A stretch of DNA of 64,000 bases, taken from positions 1 through 64,000 of the forward strand of contig VNWV01000025.1 of assembly GCA_009801085.1 (NCBI GenBank), read 5' to 3'. The notes beneath the pieces were generated by a model, which searched no databases, was not told where the DNA came from, and saw nothing but the letters and a program-made list of their open reading frames with translations. The translations under genes and the position numbers were made by a program. Positions 38,836 to 51,119 of the stretch are shown here, in pieces. Positions within the stretch are counted from its first letter, which is position 1; each line of letters opens with the position of its first letter. Source of the DNA: Lasiodiplodia sp. COLG20 (Eukaryota > Ascomycota > Dothideomycetes > Botryosphaeriales > Botryosphaeriaceae).

Positions 38836-41116
38836 ATGTAAGTCCGCAGCATTTCATATCGCTAGCCATTTGTGTTGGCGATAGAATCTTGACGAACCTG
38901 ACCCTTGTATACCCAGGTCTGAACAACGATTAAATAAAACGGCCGAATATTACAGCCATGACCTCACTAGCGAACGCTTCAGCCAGGTGACCTATGACAC
39001 TTGGGAACTCCTGGAAAAAGGGCCCAGCGCCAACTTATTGCTGAGGGCCGATTGTGATCACCTCCTCGAGCGTTACAAAGGCCTGCCACTAGACGAGACC
39101 AAACTTTGTCAAAGATGCTCGGATCTCCATTTCGAAGACAAAATATATGGAAAGCCTTTTGATTTACCGACCCGATCACATTTCGTCGCCAATATGGCAG
39201 TGATGGACCTCTCGTGCGCACTTTGCCAGTTGCTGCAAAGACTTACCCCGGAACATGACCACCACATTCTATGCGAGCGCCCCGAAGGTATTCGAGAAGA
39301 GATCACTTTCTCTTCATCATTGGTACCCGGTCCAGACTCAGTCGATCTGTCCAGTCCAACGGATGCTTCCAGATGGCTGAAATTTTCTGCCATCCGCGAC
39401 TTACCCACATCCAAAACCAAAAGCGATCAAAACTGGCCCAAAGATTTCGAGACGGTCAACCTAGATGCTCTGAAAGCCAAGTTTGAGCTATGTAAAACAG
39501 AACACAGAGCCGTTTGTGGAGCCCGAAAGCTACTACCAGTGAGCGGCCTGCAATTGATAAACTGCGAGACGATGAAACGCGAGGCTGCCACGGCCGACAT
39601 GGAATATGTGGCCTTGAGTTATGTTTGGGGACCGACTCAGCAGAAGATATATCTAGAAGAAACTCTGGACGAAGAACTTCTTCCACGGACGATCCGTGAC
39701 GCTGCGAGGCTCACCTTACAACTTGGTTTCAGACACCTCTGGGTTGATCAAATCTGTATCAACCAGAACGGATCCCATAAAATGGAGCAAATTCGACAAA
39801 TGCACTATATCTATCGCAACGCTGAGATAACTATCGTTGCCGCAGCCGGCAACCATTCCGACTATGGAATACCAGGATGTCCAGGAACGCCTCGACTTCC
39901 CCAGATCCTTTGCAGAATTGGCAGTTGTCTTTTGATTGAGAAAAAGATTGATCCAGAACATCGGATAGAGTATACTCCATGGATTCATAGAGGTTGGACT
40001 TTGCAAGAGGAGGTCATGTCGAGAAGATGCATTTTTTTCACAGATCGAGAGGCCTGGTTTTCCTGCGCCTGTATGGCTCCCATCTGTGGGAGGGAGTTTG
40101 CAGATGCTGGATATCGTCTTTACCTCAAGTATAATCCGGAAATTCGCCCAAAAGACGCAGCAGCAAAAAACTTGTTTACCCCTCTCTGTGGCCAGTCCAA
40201 CTATACTAGATGGGTTAACGACATTCATGAATGCATAAACCTTGTGGAAGGTTACAGTAGCCGGGACTTGACCGTCACGGACGATGTTATCAACGCATTT
40301 TCAGGAGTACTCGGAATGCTTGAACAGTCGAACCCTCCCGTCCATCACATTTGGGGTTCGCTTATTTTGCAGCCCCAAAATTCTGTGTTGAGTTCTTCCT
40401 ACCCAGAACCGAACTACAAGTCCGGAAATCCTCGAAACCAGTCACTAGAGGGATTTTTACGAGGTTTATGCTTCCAAGCCCGCGACGATGGAACTGTGAA
40501 CAACCCGTTGGTCCGAAGGCCCGGATTTCCAAGTTGGTCATGGACGGGGTGGATTGGAAAAATCTGTTTTCGTTATCTTGACCAGTTTGATCGCGGAAGA
40601 TATCCAGATACAGGAATTTCAGTTGCTGTTGAACGCACAGATGGCACTATTTTATCCTGGGCAGATTTTGAGAAGCTTACATACCTCAAGAAATATCCGG
40701 AGACGATATCACGATTTATTCATGTTTCAGCTTGGACAATGGCTGTGAAGTTGGAAAACCACAAGTCGATAGATGACAGAAGCAAGTTTTGCTTATATCA
40801 GGTCATTCAAACTTCACGGGGACAGGAGTACATCAAAGTTGAGTTCATGAACCAAAAGTACGAAGATCTTGAGACGGAAGAACTCCAACTGCTGTCTACC
40901 AAAACTTACGCGGCTATTCTTATGTCCAGCGTCAACGAACTACTCGAAAGAGCAAGAGCGTATCTCATGTTGGTTGAGATAAAAACAGACCACGCAGAGC
41001 GGGTAGGGATTTTGAAACTCGACAAACGGTTTCTGAAGTGGTACCCGATGATATCGAAAAAAGATATCGACATTGGTGGATTGAAATTTCAGTGGAAGGA
41101 AATGAGGCTCGGATAA
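38836..41116 (+). CDS. HET-domain protein (heterokaryon incompatibility), start codon split by an intron
   Basis: Exons are 38836-38837 and 38917-41116, giving 733 residues. The intron (GTAAGT, branch CTGAC near 38898, acceptor CCCAG) divides the initiator ATG after its second base. The downstream frame has no upstream in-frame ATG, which supports this model. HET-domain (PF06985) blocks are YVALSYVWG near residue 230, LWVDQICINQ near 275, then IYRNAEITIVAAAG, and WTLQEEVMSRRCIFF near 360. N-terminal Cys pairs (LCQRCSDL, CALC) are common in fungal HET proteins. HET proteins trigger cell death when incompatible hyphae fuse, usually through partner recognition. No NACHT, WD or TPR partner domain is visible. 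The C-terminal half is uncharacterised. A hAT-like MITE lies 220 bases upstream of the start. Confidence 0.85.
38838..38916 (+). other. Intron splitting the HET start codon
   Basis: This 79-nt intron lies between AT and G of the initiator. Unspliced RNA reads ATG-TAA at this point, a start followed directly by a stop, so unspliced transcripts cannot make the protein from this ATG. Confidence 0.7.
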
Positions 41117-41636
41117 TGGTGTCCTGGGGTCACTTTGATGGATATTCTTTACAAGTATTGGAAGCCTTCATTACAATGCATTCCTCCAAAGTCAAATTGT
41201 ATCTTCTGATCGTTTCAAGTTAAGGTGACGATTGGTATCCACATCCCGAAGAGAAATGTCATAAACATGCGTTGCCAACATAGTTTATCAATTAGCCACG
41301 TAAATGACCACTAAGCGCATTCATTCTATTACCTCTTTTGCTCAATAGGGCCCATACTGAAGGCGTGGTGTGGTGTTCTGGGTCCATTTCTAGCAAGAAA
41401 TTTGCCATATGCTTTACCGCGTTGATTAATCTGTAAAGAGCCACAGGAATGGCCATGAGAGAACAATTGAAGCCTGTGGGAAACCCAGAGCAAGTGCGTG
41501 ACTGAAAGGCAGCCTCGATATTTCAAGAAGAAGTCGGTCTCAAACTTTCTATCCATGAAACACCAAAGCACAATTCTCGCATATCTACCATTACTCTGAC
41601 GATAGCCCAACCCCCTCCCATCACCGCGCGCGCCAC
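41117..41636. other. Spacer between convergent genes
   Basis: This is the shared 3' region of the HET gene (+) and the peptidase gene (-). No supported gene. Confidence 0.6.
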
Positions 41637-42517
41637 CTACTCATACACAACCTCAACCTCACTCGAGCTCGGAATAGACGCCGACGTCAGCACCTTATTA
41701 TTCTGCTTAATATCAATCAGCGTCGCGCCGCTCGTGCCAACATCGCCCTCGGTGTTCGTCTTCGCGACGGCGCCGGTGAACAGCACGTCGCCGAAATCGG
41801 CGAACGCGACGAGCGAGCCGTTGCTCTCAAAGTCCTCGACGATCCACTCGGCGTTCTCGCCGCAGAGCGCGGAGCTGGAGGTAATCGTCTTGCTGACGCT
41901 CTTGCCGGTGGTCAGGTTCTCGATGACGGCGACGCCGCTGGTCGACGACGACGAGGTGACCGACATGAAGATGACGTCGCCGGCGCTGATGGAGAGCGAG
42001 AAGTCGTAGGCGTAGTCGGGGTACCACTCGTACCTGTGTAACACCGCCCAGTCAGCAACGCAATCCTCAAAGTCTGCAGGGGAAGGTCCATCACTCACCA
42101 AGCATCATACGAATACGTAGTCCTACTCCCACTCTTCGTCGCCGTAAAGTCCACGCCCGTCTGGAGAATCGCATTGCCGCAAGTATCGCCGTCGATGCCG
42201 ACCCAGGCGGACGCCGAGTAGGTGCCGGCGGCGGTGGCGGACGGGACGGGCACGGTGATGGTGGCCGAGACGGCGGTGAAGGTGCCCGAGGGCGGCTCCT
42301 CGTAGACGGCGCCGGCCCAGTTGGACGAGTACTGGACGTGCGTGACGTTGCTGTCGGCGAGCGGGCCTTCGACGGTGGAGGCCTCGCCGACGCGGGAGAG
42401 CGGCTGCGAGGAGCGCTGCGTGCGGGTGGCGACGCGGGCGGCGAGGCCGTGGCCCATGGGGCCGGCGAGGGCGGTGGTGGTGCCGAGGGCGGCGAGGAGG
42501 AGGGTCTTGAACTGCAT
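41637..42517 (-). CDS. Secreted eqolisin (glutamic peptidase, family G1), 2 exons
   Basis: Exons on the - strand are 42517-42099 and 42033-41637, giving 271 residues. The 65-nt intron has GTGAGT and ACACAG and splits a Trp codon inside YDAW-YEWYP. A signal peptide (residues 1-18) and propeptide of about 40 residues precede the mature domain, starting near SSNWAGAV (64-71). Family signatures are AWVGIDGDTC (104-113), ILQTG with the catalytic Gln119, YEWYPDYAYDF, and CGENAEWIVEDFE (197-209) with the catalytic Glu202. Eqolisins are acid endopeptidases secreted by ascomycetes to digest protein at low pH, using a Gln/Glu dyad. All key residues are present, so it should be active. Length and architecture are normal for the family. 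Confidence 0.93.
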
Positions 42518-42626
42518 TTTTGGAAGAGATGGAGGTTGGAACGGGGCTGCTGAAGAGAGAGACCGAAGAGCTGAAGGCCGAGGGCTTGCTGGTGGTGAGG
42601 ACTACATGGTGGAATTCTTCAAGGCT

Positions 42627-42633
42627 CTTTATA
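42627..42633 (-). promoter_or_regulatory. TATA box of the eqolisin gene
   Basis: TATAAAG on the - strand lies 110 bases upstream of the ATG at 42517, a normal fungal distance. It sits in the only A+T-rich part of the immediate upstream region. Confidence 0.5.
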
Positions 42634-44250
42634 CTCTCAAGGACACTGAGATCTTTTCGCCTCTATCCACCTCTTCTGAGACCACCGGCTGTTGGAACCG
42701 GGATGGGGATCTGGACTTTCGCGGGAAGTGTAGTCGAAATCGCGCGATAAGACGCGATGTCTTGCGGTGATGCCCCGTTCGAGCAGGTCGGTTGGGTCAC
42801 GAATGCAGACTGACAAGGACAGACGCATGACCGGCCGAGTTCGCGAGAGAGACCAGAAGCGGCGGGCATGGGTTGTTCATCTCCAGTCCGCTTGGAAGTT
42901 CTTCCATCGGTATCGCGTGTGGGGTTGTGTTTGGGACAGGTCAGGTCGGCCGTTGCCGAGCACCACCAAGGTTGCTTATCAGCGTCGAAGCCTCGACAAG
43001 ACCTTGTGCCGAGACCGCGCGAGGAGAGCTTCGCGCCTGTTCGTCGGCGCTTGGCATGCTTGAACGGCGCCCGTTGGCCGGGGTGAGATTTTGGAGTTGC
43101 TGCATTAGGCATGGTGGGAGGGAATAGTTATTCTCCGAGTACAGGCACGCTGGGCAGGTGCCATGTGGGTACGCGTATGCTCGCATGTCGGCTGATCCGA
43201 GGCGATAGGCCGGGTTTGGGTGCTGGTTGGGGTGTACCTGCGTGTACTGCTCGAAAGAAGCTTATAGCATCTATAGCAGAATCCTACCGTACTTAGTATA
43301 CGAGGCTTAAATCCTAAAGCAACGTCAACGACATTGTATGGCATCTGACCTGGCTCGCGAGTAAGTGAATCATCGAGAGTATCGCGCCTCCCCTCGATCC
43401 ACCGTGTGACTGGCTTCTGTCTGTCCCCATTTTCGTGCCGCTGAACCGTCTGCAGCATATCGCATCATTCGTGTTAATATCGAGAGTCCAGTAACTCGCG
43501 ATTGCTCGGTTCTTTGGTGGGGGGTTTCGCTTGTGGCCCGTCGGTTTATCGACGGAGTTGTAGCCCGATATGGAAGGTGGTAATTGCGCGCATGATAGCC
43601 GGATCCCTGTCTCAAATCTGATTCTGGGAATAATTCGCTTGGAGACTTTGAACAACAGATACGCTGTAGTTGAGCGAGTACTACCGCGCGGAGTTCCGGG
43701 AAATTGTATGCCGAGCATGGAAGGACTACAAATTTTTCTCGTTTTCCGTTGATTTTTCAACGGTAGTAACCAAGCATATACGAGAGGTGGGGTGGAAAGC
43801 ATTACACGGGAATCAAAGCAAAGATCCCAGAAAGCTTCTAGGCTCCGAGCGGGCGTGTACAAGCTATCGATGTGCGTCATAGACTAAGCAGCCACGGCGT
43901 CCGCTTCGGTCTGCGTGACATGAACAGGTAACATGCAAACGTTGTGGCTGCACTCTTAAACGGAAGAAAGTAACATGAATCTGGCGATATAATTAGCGCT
44001 CGGCCGACTTCACGAGAAGGTAACATCAACAGTCGAGCATTTCAAAAGCTGCAGGCAGAGTTGAACACCAGCATCCAAGGAGCTTGCCCGTTGTAGAAAG
44101 CTCTTGTCAAGATTGAGCAAGGCGGGCTTGGCAGTCAGCAAACGACATATTAAACGTAACACAAGGATTGAGGGGGTCACACGAAAGGAGAATGTACATT
44201 GGAAGAAGTATTCATTGTATTTAGCATTTGCTACGAGAGAAGTACTGACC
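42634..44250. other. Intergenic spacer (1.6 kb)
   Basis: Overlapping short frames on both strands (up to about 190 residues at 43314-43880, - strand) have no domain or convincing codon use. I see no gene. Confidence 0.5.
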
Positions 44251-44661
44251 CTACTTGTGGATCACAAGGCCACCATGCTTCAGCAGGGTCGTCCACTTGC
44301 GCTTTCGCTCGACAGGAGCCTTGCAGAGAGGACACGAGAGCACTGTCTCATTCTTCTCGTTCAGATCATTTTCCATCAAATCGTGAAAATGATTCAGAGC
44401 GCATTCAAGACACACGTAATGGCTACAGCCTGGGAGACGCACAGGCACAGGGGCCGGAGGGTCGTAATACTCCAGATTCTCCCTCTGAGTGAGGCGATGA
44501 GCCTCTTCGCGGCGGAGTTCCTCCGGAGTGATGTCGCTATACTTTCTAAAGCAAGCAGTGCAGGTGGAAGCGAGACCGTCGGGAAGCTCGGTCACGGGTA
44601 CATGGTGAACTTCGACGCGCTTGTGCTTAATCTGAAGATCGATGTGGTGAGTTGAATCCAT
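44251..44661 (-). CDS. Small C3HC4 RING-finger protein
   Basis: The protein is 136 residues from ATG 44661; an upstream in-frame ATG at 44787 would give 178, but the added segment looks like leader. The zinc ligands are Cys34, Cys37, Cys79, His81, Cys84, Cys87, Cys110 and Cys113, the cross-brace order of a C3HC4 RING. The long first loop (41 residues) is charged and Pro-rich. RING proteins usually act as E3 ubiquitin ligases; CPLCKAP at the last pair fits that class. There is no membrane segment or other domain. It is unusually small, so it may act with a partner. The target is unknown. Confidence 0.75.
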   Translation of the reverse strand: MDSTHHIDLQIKHKRVEVHHVPVTELPDGLASTCTACFRKYSDITPEELRREEAHRLTQRENLEYYDPPAPVPVRLPGCSHYVCLECALNHFHDLMENDLNEKNETVLSCPLCKAPVERKRKWTTLLKHGGLVIHK

Positions 44662-46535
44662 GATGGAGGAAATTGCAAGATTTGGTGCTAATGCTGCCGG
44701 TGGAGAGGCGGATGTTCCGTTTATGAGGTACCCTGTGCCATAAGCTACAACATTGTTGAGATGAATGAACAGCCACTCATGATGCACTGTTCAATATCTA
44801 AAGGAAGATGATGAGTTAAAGAAACAAAGAATAAACAACGAAATTAATGACCCGATTTTGAATTGCTGTCAGTCCTGCGGAAAAGAACAGCACACTCCGA
44901 AGATTTGCTGTCAGAGGCAGGGGAACAAACGTGACAGAGCTCCAACGGAAAGAATTTGATTCTGCTCATCAGTCGTCGAGTGAAGCTCTGCGACACAGTG
45001 CATTCCTGCACTAAACGAGAGCGAGCAAGTACAAGGGACACGTGAGACATCACACCGAGCAAAGAATTGAGCCTCACCTGAACGCTTCATCGTGCCCTGT
45101 CTCTACAATGGTACGAAAATGCAGCTGTTTGCATACTAGTGACTTGTTTGGTTTCAAGTGGCGAAATGGCACTTGTCCGCTTCCGGTGGAATCTTTTTTC
45201 ATTGTTCCCGGCCACCAGGCAGACACAGCTCCTTTGTCCGACCTTGAGGTAGCTGATTCAGCTACTGAGCGCAGGACAACGTGGCGAGGCAGCAAGACAC
45301 GCGGCTGACGCATGTGCTTAGATGCTCAGCCTATGCTGTGCCGTGGTTGGGATCCGGTGTGATAACCGGATCCCGGTGTTTGCCCCGCCTCAGCCACACC
45401 CATACGCGTTGTATATGTAGGTTCGGAAAAGCCGAGTGCAGCAAAACGCAGGGGCCGCAATGGTTGCTGATCCGCAGGCTGAGGGGCGGGAGTGATCGTC
45501 GACTTGCGGCTTCGAGAAGGTGGGGTCGGCACGAGCCGCAGGCGTCACACAGGCGGGTTTGCTCAGGTGGGTGATGCAAGGGACGCAGAGTTGGAGAGCG
45601 AAAGCGATGGGCGTCATCGGCACTGGGAATTAGAGGTAAATAAGGAACGGTGTGGCGCATACCATGGCTGAGCCAGGCGGTGGGGGATCCCCACGATCAC
45701 CGGCAAACTTGCGCCAAGGAGAATCCCTCCGTAGCCAAGGGCTTAGCTCGTCGTCAAGCATCCGGAGTCTGGGGCGGGGCCGGGCCAGCGTGGTGTTGCT
45801 GTCGCAGACCCAGACAGCAAGCGGTCAAAGTGCGGCTCTGCGCGGACGGAAGCGGACGGTGCGGGCAATAGGTACGTGTATAGCAGTAGTTGTCGTAGTA
45901 CGGTATAAAATTGGAAACTAGGCAGCGATGGGCGACGGCTGGACGCGAGGGTGCAGTGCGACACGCGCACGTCAGCGTTGGCAGCTGCCACCCGCTGCCG
46001 AGATAAGTCGTGGCCGGCTAACCGGCAGGTCCGAACGCGACAGCGCGCTCTATCGCGGGCTGCTCGGTACCGCACAAACGCGAAACGCGAGCGCCCTGAC
46101 TCGCGAGCTTCAGTCGCGTGCGCGCAGACACGCCGGCGATCCACGGGCGTGCCTGCAGGTGCGAGAGTGGTGGTGCCGTTACTCATCAGGCGGGCGCGGC
46201 TGTCGGCGGGCGGCGGGGGGGCGGCGCTGATGGAAGACCGACGCCGATTTTTTGGCTCCCCACGTCATTCTCAAAAGACGAGCTCGCGCCGCAGCCCTGC
46301 GCACCGACGTCCTGGCCGAAGAAAGTCTTTCTGCGACAAGCAAAGGCGGTCGCGCGCGCCACCTGTGAAACGGCGCGAGGGCTTCAACGTTGTGGGGGCC
46401 GCTGCAGGAACCAAGACCAGCACAGGCGCTCAGCCGCCCTCTGACGCCTAACGTCCTCCCTACGCGCAGAAGAAGCGCTCCCTCCCCGCCCGCCGACACC
46501 CTCCAGAAGCTCCACCTCGGCCGACACCTCCAGGC
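44662..46535. other. Intergenic spacer (1.9 kb)
   Basis: No supported gene. A short frame at 45664-45921 (+) begins with an ATG in good context but shows only low-complexity Ser/Arg sequence and was not called. The region just upstream of 46536 is C-rich leader. Confidence 0.5.
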
Positions 46536-49397
46536 ATGGACGCCTTCGCCAACCCCAGCGCGCAGCCGCCGCCTCAGTCGGCCGCCCAGTCGTCCGCCGG
46601 CACCCGCCAACGAATCATCACCTCGTGTCTCACGTGTCGCCGTCGCAAGGTTAAATGCGATCACAGATACCCCGTCTGCTCTGCATGCTCGCGCGGCAAT
46701 CATGTCTGCTACTATGCCAACGTCCCCAACCAGCAGCAGCACGACGGCCGATCGCCGCCGTCAGCCCAACCCTCCGCCAATCGCGTGCACAAGCACCAGT
46801 CCAGTCAAAGCAAAGGCCAGTCTAGCCATGCCGAAATCAATGCCCGTCTGGAGCGCCTCGAGTCGCTGCTCGAGATGGCTGTGAGCAACCAGCCGCCCAG
46901 CAAGCTCTCTGTGAACACGCAAAAGCAGCCGCAGCAGCCGCGCCAACCCCCGCGCCGTGACACTTCGCAGAGCGACGTCTATGAAAACAAAGAAAGAGTG
47001 AACAGTTCCGCGTCTCCAAATAGCAGCACTTCCGGCGACATCCAGGCCGCCGACGCCTACGACGGCACCCTCCTCGTCGAGAACGGCCAATCCCACTTTG
47101 TCTCTTCCCTGCACTGGGCCCTGCTCACCGAAGAGGTAAGCTCTAGCCCCGACGATCCGCCCCGAGCATGCTAACCCCCTCGCAGCTTCAAGACATCAAG
47201 GCTATCTTGAGCACTGAAGGCAAGCCCGGCAACGTCAATGATCCGACAGGCTGGGGCGGCATCCGGACCTCCCAGTCCCTGCTATTCAGCAGTGGCCAGG
47301 CCGCTGGCGACACCTCGGTTTTCATGCCTGAGACACAAGAGGAGTGTTACGAGCTCTTCGCCATTTTTATTCAGAATGTGGATCCCGTCAGCCGTTTGGT
47401 GCACAAGCCGTCTCTGGGTAGGCGCTTTGCCGCCTTCTGCCGAAGATGGCAGAACCTCACGCCTTCGTCGGCTTCGGGCCGCAGTAGCGAGAAGTGCAAC
47501 CACTAACCCTTTCTTACACTTGGGCCGCTCGCTAACGAATGGCAGTTTCGACGATCATTGGAACGAAGAACAGCTGCAGAACTTTGAGCCTCTGGCCTAC
47601 GCTATATTTTATTCGGCTTTGAACAGCTTGAAGGCCGAAGTAGTCCAATCCCGTTTCAAAAAAGACAAGCTATCCCTTTTGCGGAAGTACCAGCAAGGCC
47701 TTGAGTTCTCCTTGCAGCAAGCCGACTTCCTCACTACTTCAAGCATCGAAGTTCTCCAAGCTTTCATAATCTATCTGGTATGTATTGAGTTCTTACAAGT
47801 CTCCAGGCCGGCTGACTAATTGTCTCTAGACGGTCCAAGCTCGCGAAGATGACATGGGCCAGGTGTGGCCACTCACCGGTGTTGCCATCAGGATAGCCAT
47901 GTTACAGGGCCTTCACAGAGAGCCTAGCTTCTTCACCTCTTCCATGGATGAGGTTCAGGTAGAAATACGCCGTAGAGTGTGGCATCAGATCTGTCATCTG
48001 GATTGGAGGGCATCAGAAGGCAAGGGCATGGAGCCGACCATCTCGGACGACGACTTCACCACCTTGCTGCCCCGGAATGTGAGCGACTCCGACTTGATGG
48101 AGGGTCGGGCCCCGCCAACCAACCCATATCTCGAAGAAGAGGGAGTTACGGACATGGCCCTGCAGCTCTGCCGCTTGGGCATGATCCAGTGCTTCCGAAA
48201 AATCGCCCAGAATGCATACCGGCTTGATCGAAAATGCAAGGACTCGCGACTGCGAAACAACAGCCTCGATATTGTTCCTGAGCTCCAAAGATTGTTCGAA
48301 GAGACCAAGCAAATGGTGGATGAAGTGCATACCAAAAACGAACGATGCATTCTCAGATATTGCCGTCTCGAAGTGACTGTAGAACGGATGACGATTGGCC
48401 TAAGCGCCAATTTGGAATGGAGATGCTGGCTGATCTTCTGGAGCGGCGTTCCGAAAGACTTGAGGAGAGTAGTCATCAACGACGATGTGCGCACCATGTA
48501 AGTTGACTCTGTGCTCCCAGGTGTTAGCATCTACAGGACTAACGGGTTTGTTTTGCAGGATTCTTACACGGTCAGTGTCTCTCATCGAATCGCTGAATCG
48601 AGTCTCCCACGACAAGGATGCCGAACAATTCCAGTGGCACATTGGTGGACATGCCGCTTTCCAAGCCATCATGCACATCCTCGCTGAGCTCCGCGATCCC
48701 GAGTTCTGTGGCTCGAAGGATCCCATAATTCGAGCCAGGGCCCTACGCGCTCTGCATACTGTCCTTGATCTGAAAGGTCGTTCCGATTCGAACACCTGGG
48801 CGGTCATCAAGCGTATGATTGACAGGCTGGACCCCAGCCATGAACATGCCAAACCGGAACCGATGAGCGGCATCTCCAAGGAGCGCTTTGGTGAAGATGA
48901 GCTGAGCGTCATGTACTTCGCCAAAAGTCCCAGCCCAGCCGCATCCCAAAATGTCTCGCAACCGTCTTCAACTAAATCACCTCCTCAGTCTCATGCACCG
49001 GCTCAAGTGCGTTCTTCGACGCAAGCGCAGGTGCAGCCTCCGGTCACAACGCCATCGACGGTCTCGCAACAGGATTATGCCTTCTTCGCACCTACTCACG
49101 TCACGATGTCTAGCTCAGACATGAGGAACAGCAGCATCGATGCCAGATACCAATCGGGGAATCAAGGAATGGCCGGGTCTCTGGCGGAAATGGAAAGGGG
49201 CAACGTCGGGATGAGTGAGGCAAATACAAGTGCATGGTTACAGGACATGGCCATGGATATGGACTGGGTGAGTACCTTCGGCCCTATTGAGCCGGTCAAC
49301 AAGACTAACAGTGTCTCAGGGGTTTTGGAACTTCGATCCTCTTCAGTTCGATGCCGGTTTCGGCCAATTTGCGGGACCTGAAGGGCCAGGTCAGTGA
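46536..49397 (+). CDS. Zn(II)2Cys6 transcription factor with fungal-specific TF domain (6 exons)
   Basis: Exons: 46536-47135, 47186-47493, 47546-47777, 47830-48497, 48559-49267 and 49320-49397, giving 864 residues. Introns are 50-61 nt, with CTAAC or CTGAC branch sites in introns 1-4. The donor of intron 2 (GTGCAA) is weak but is the only nearby one restoring frame. The binuclear zinc cluster is Cys31-x2-Cys34-x6-Cys41-x6-Cys48-x2-Cys51-x6-Cys58 with a basic RRRKVK loop. The middle region carries the fungal TF regulatory domain (VSRLVHKPSL, FEPLAYAIFYSALNSL, VWPLTGVAIRIAMLQGLHREP, RRRVWHQICHLDWRASEG). The C-terminus is Ser/Gln-rich and ends MDMDW-GFWNFDPLQF. It binds DNA at CGG-type sites by family knowledge. 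The target pathway cannot be told from neighbours. Confidence 0.88.
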
Positions 49398-51119
49398 GGA
49401 AGATGGCTGGGAGCTCAACAACGAAGGATGCAAACCCTCTGGCCGTCTTACGGTCAGCTCGGGCACTCGCCACCGGGTCTTCAATGTCCGAGCCAGCTTC
49501 CCGGGAATAACGGACGGCATGAGTTCCCCCTCCGCCAAGCCGATGATCGAGAGCGTGCTTTCAACGCACACGCCGAGTCATGGATTATCCAATCAAGCCA
49601 ACCTCAGACACGGCCAAAGTATGTTAGCGTACACAATTACAATACCCAGCAGGACACGCATATGTGCTTACGACCGGCGAGCATCTCCATTTCCCCGGGT
49701 GTCTTCGGGCTGCAATTGGTCTGCTTTCAGGACCGAGATCCGAATACAGTCGTTATCTAAGCAGGCGCACAAGCTACGACTGGCAACTTCTCTATAACAA
49801 ATAAAGCGATTTACTCTCCCCTGAGCGGTGTCTTTTGCGTGCTTCACCGCATGTCGAATTCATGTTGAGGTTGGTCCTATGCGGAAGTGGTCATAGCTCT
49901 TCGCCTGTTTCCCCGGGCGCCTTCGCGCACACCCCTGTCTAGGTCACCACCACGGCTGCTCCACCCGTGTGGCTGTCTTACCTCTCCTTTCACTCCCGGC
50001 GCGTCCGCTCATTTGCTGATGACGAATCTAATCACTCTAATGGCACCTTCTCCACAGCCCTACGCTGATTAAAATGACCTGGTGCGCTGGCCACGACCCA
50101 CGGCGGGAACTCGGCGTAGTGCTTACGCGGCTCTACCCCATACAGCCTTGTCAACGTATGGCTGCGCCAAGCCGCGTCGTCCTCTCCGCCTCAACCGCCC
50201 CTCCCCACTGGCCGCTCTGATGCCTCTGCAGGTACCCGCCACACCAGCCTCGTAGGCTTGGCCTGTCCTTTTTCGCGGTAATCTTCGGCAATTCAAGCTT
50301 AGACTCTGTCAAGCGGAGGTTACGCGCAAGCTTGATCTAGAATCCTGCTCTTTCCGGCAGTTGGCGATCTTCCAAGCTAATACAACCTTGAAGCGGGGTA
50401 TTACGAATTTGTCGAGGCCTTGCAACACTAGAGGCATATGGTTAATGTATGGTGAGGTCACGACTTACCGCGAAGGTCCTCGTCATTGGCACAGCCTGCG
50501 ATGCGGCTACCAAGAATCCGTCAACCCTAGAGTCCGCCAGATCCCGCTTCCACAGGTAGAGCAATCCAGCCTTTAGAGTCGTACGTTGCGCGCTGATCAC
50601 TATCCAGTGGAGTGAGACAAGTCCAATTCGAGATGAGCTCATAGCTTTCCACGCCATCCTGCAGTGTCTCACAGGGTCTACACTCGCACTATGTGCTCAG
50701 GCAGGCCCAGTCTTCCAGCATCTACCCTACAGAGACAACAGACCACCGTGCTTGCGTGCTCTGAACCCTCAGTGTCGTCTGCGAGCATGGTCATGATGGT
50801 GCCAATCGCGAACATCACTGCCAACTGCAGGCCGTGCTTCGCCCCCTACACGCATACCCCAACCACAACACAGCAGCCGCCGGTGCAACAACATTACGTG
50901 CGCTCATTTGAGATGATGGCCTACAGTTGATCTCGACAATCGTACTTAAGGCACCGCTCAACCCGCCGAAGAGTCCATCACCACCACCACCGGTCTTCAC
51001 CTACCAACTACACCACTACTCGCTCACCTTTAATCCTAATAACCTCTTCACCGCACTCACTCCACCGCCTCTTCCTACCGATTACCGAAATCTTCACCTA
51101 ATTCATCCACTCGTTCATC
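49398..51119. other. Intergenic spacer
   Basis: The first 360 bases contain an open frame (49428-49760, beginning MQTLWPSYGQ) that could be a further exon of the TF gene, but the gap would need a 33-nt intron. Beyond that no gene is supported. The last 190 bases are pyrimidine-rich leader of the 51120 gene. Confidence 0.5.

Noticed and set aside
45652..45921. 89-residue frame with good ATG context
   Set aside because: Low-complexity Ser/Arg sequence ending in a Val run, with no splice or domain evidence.
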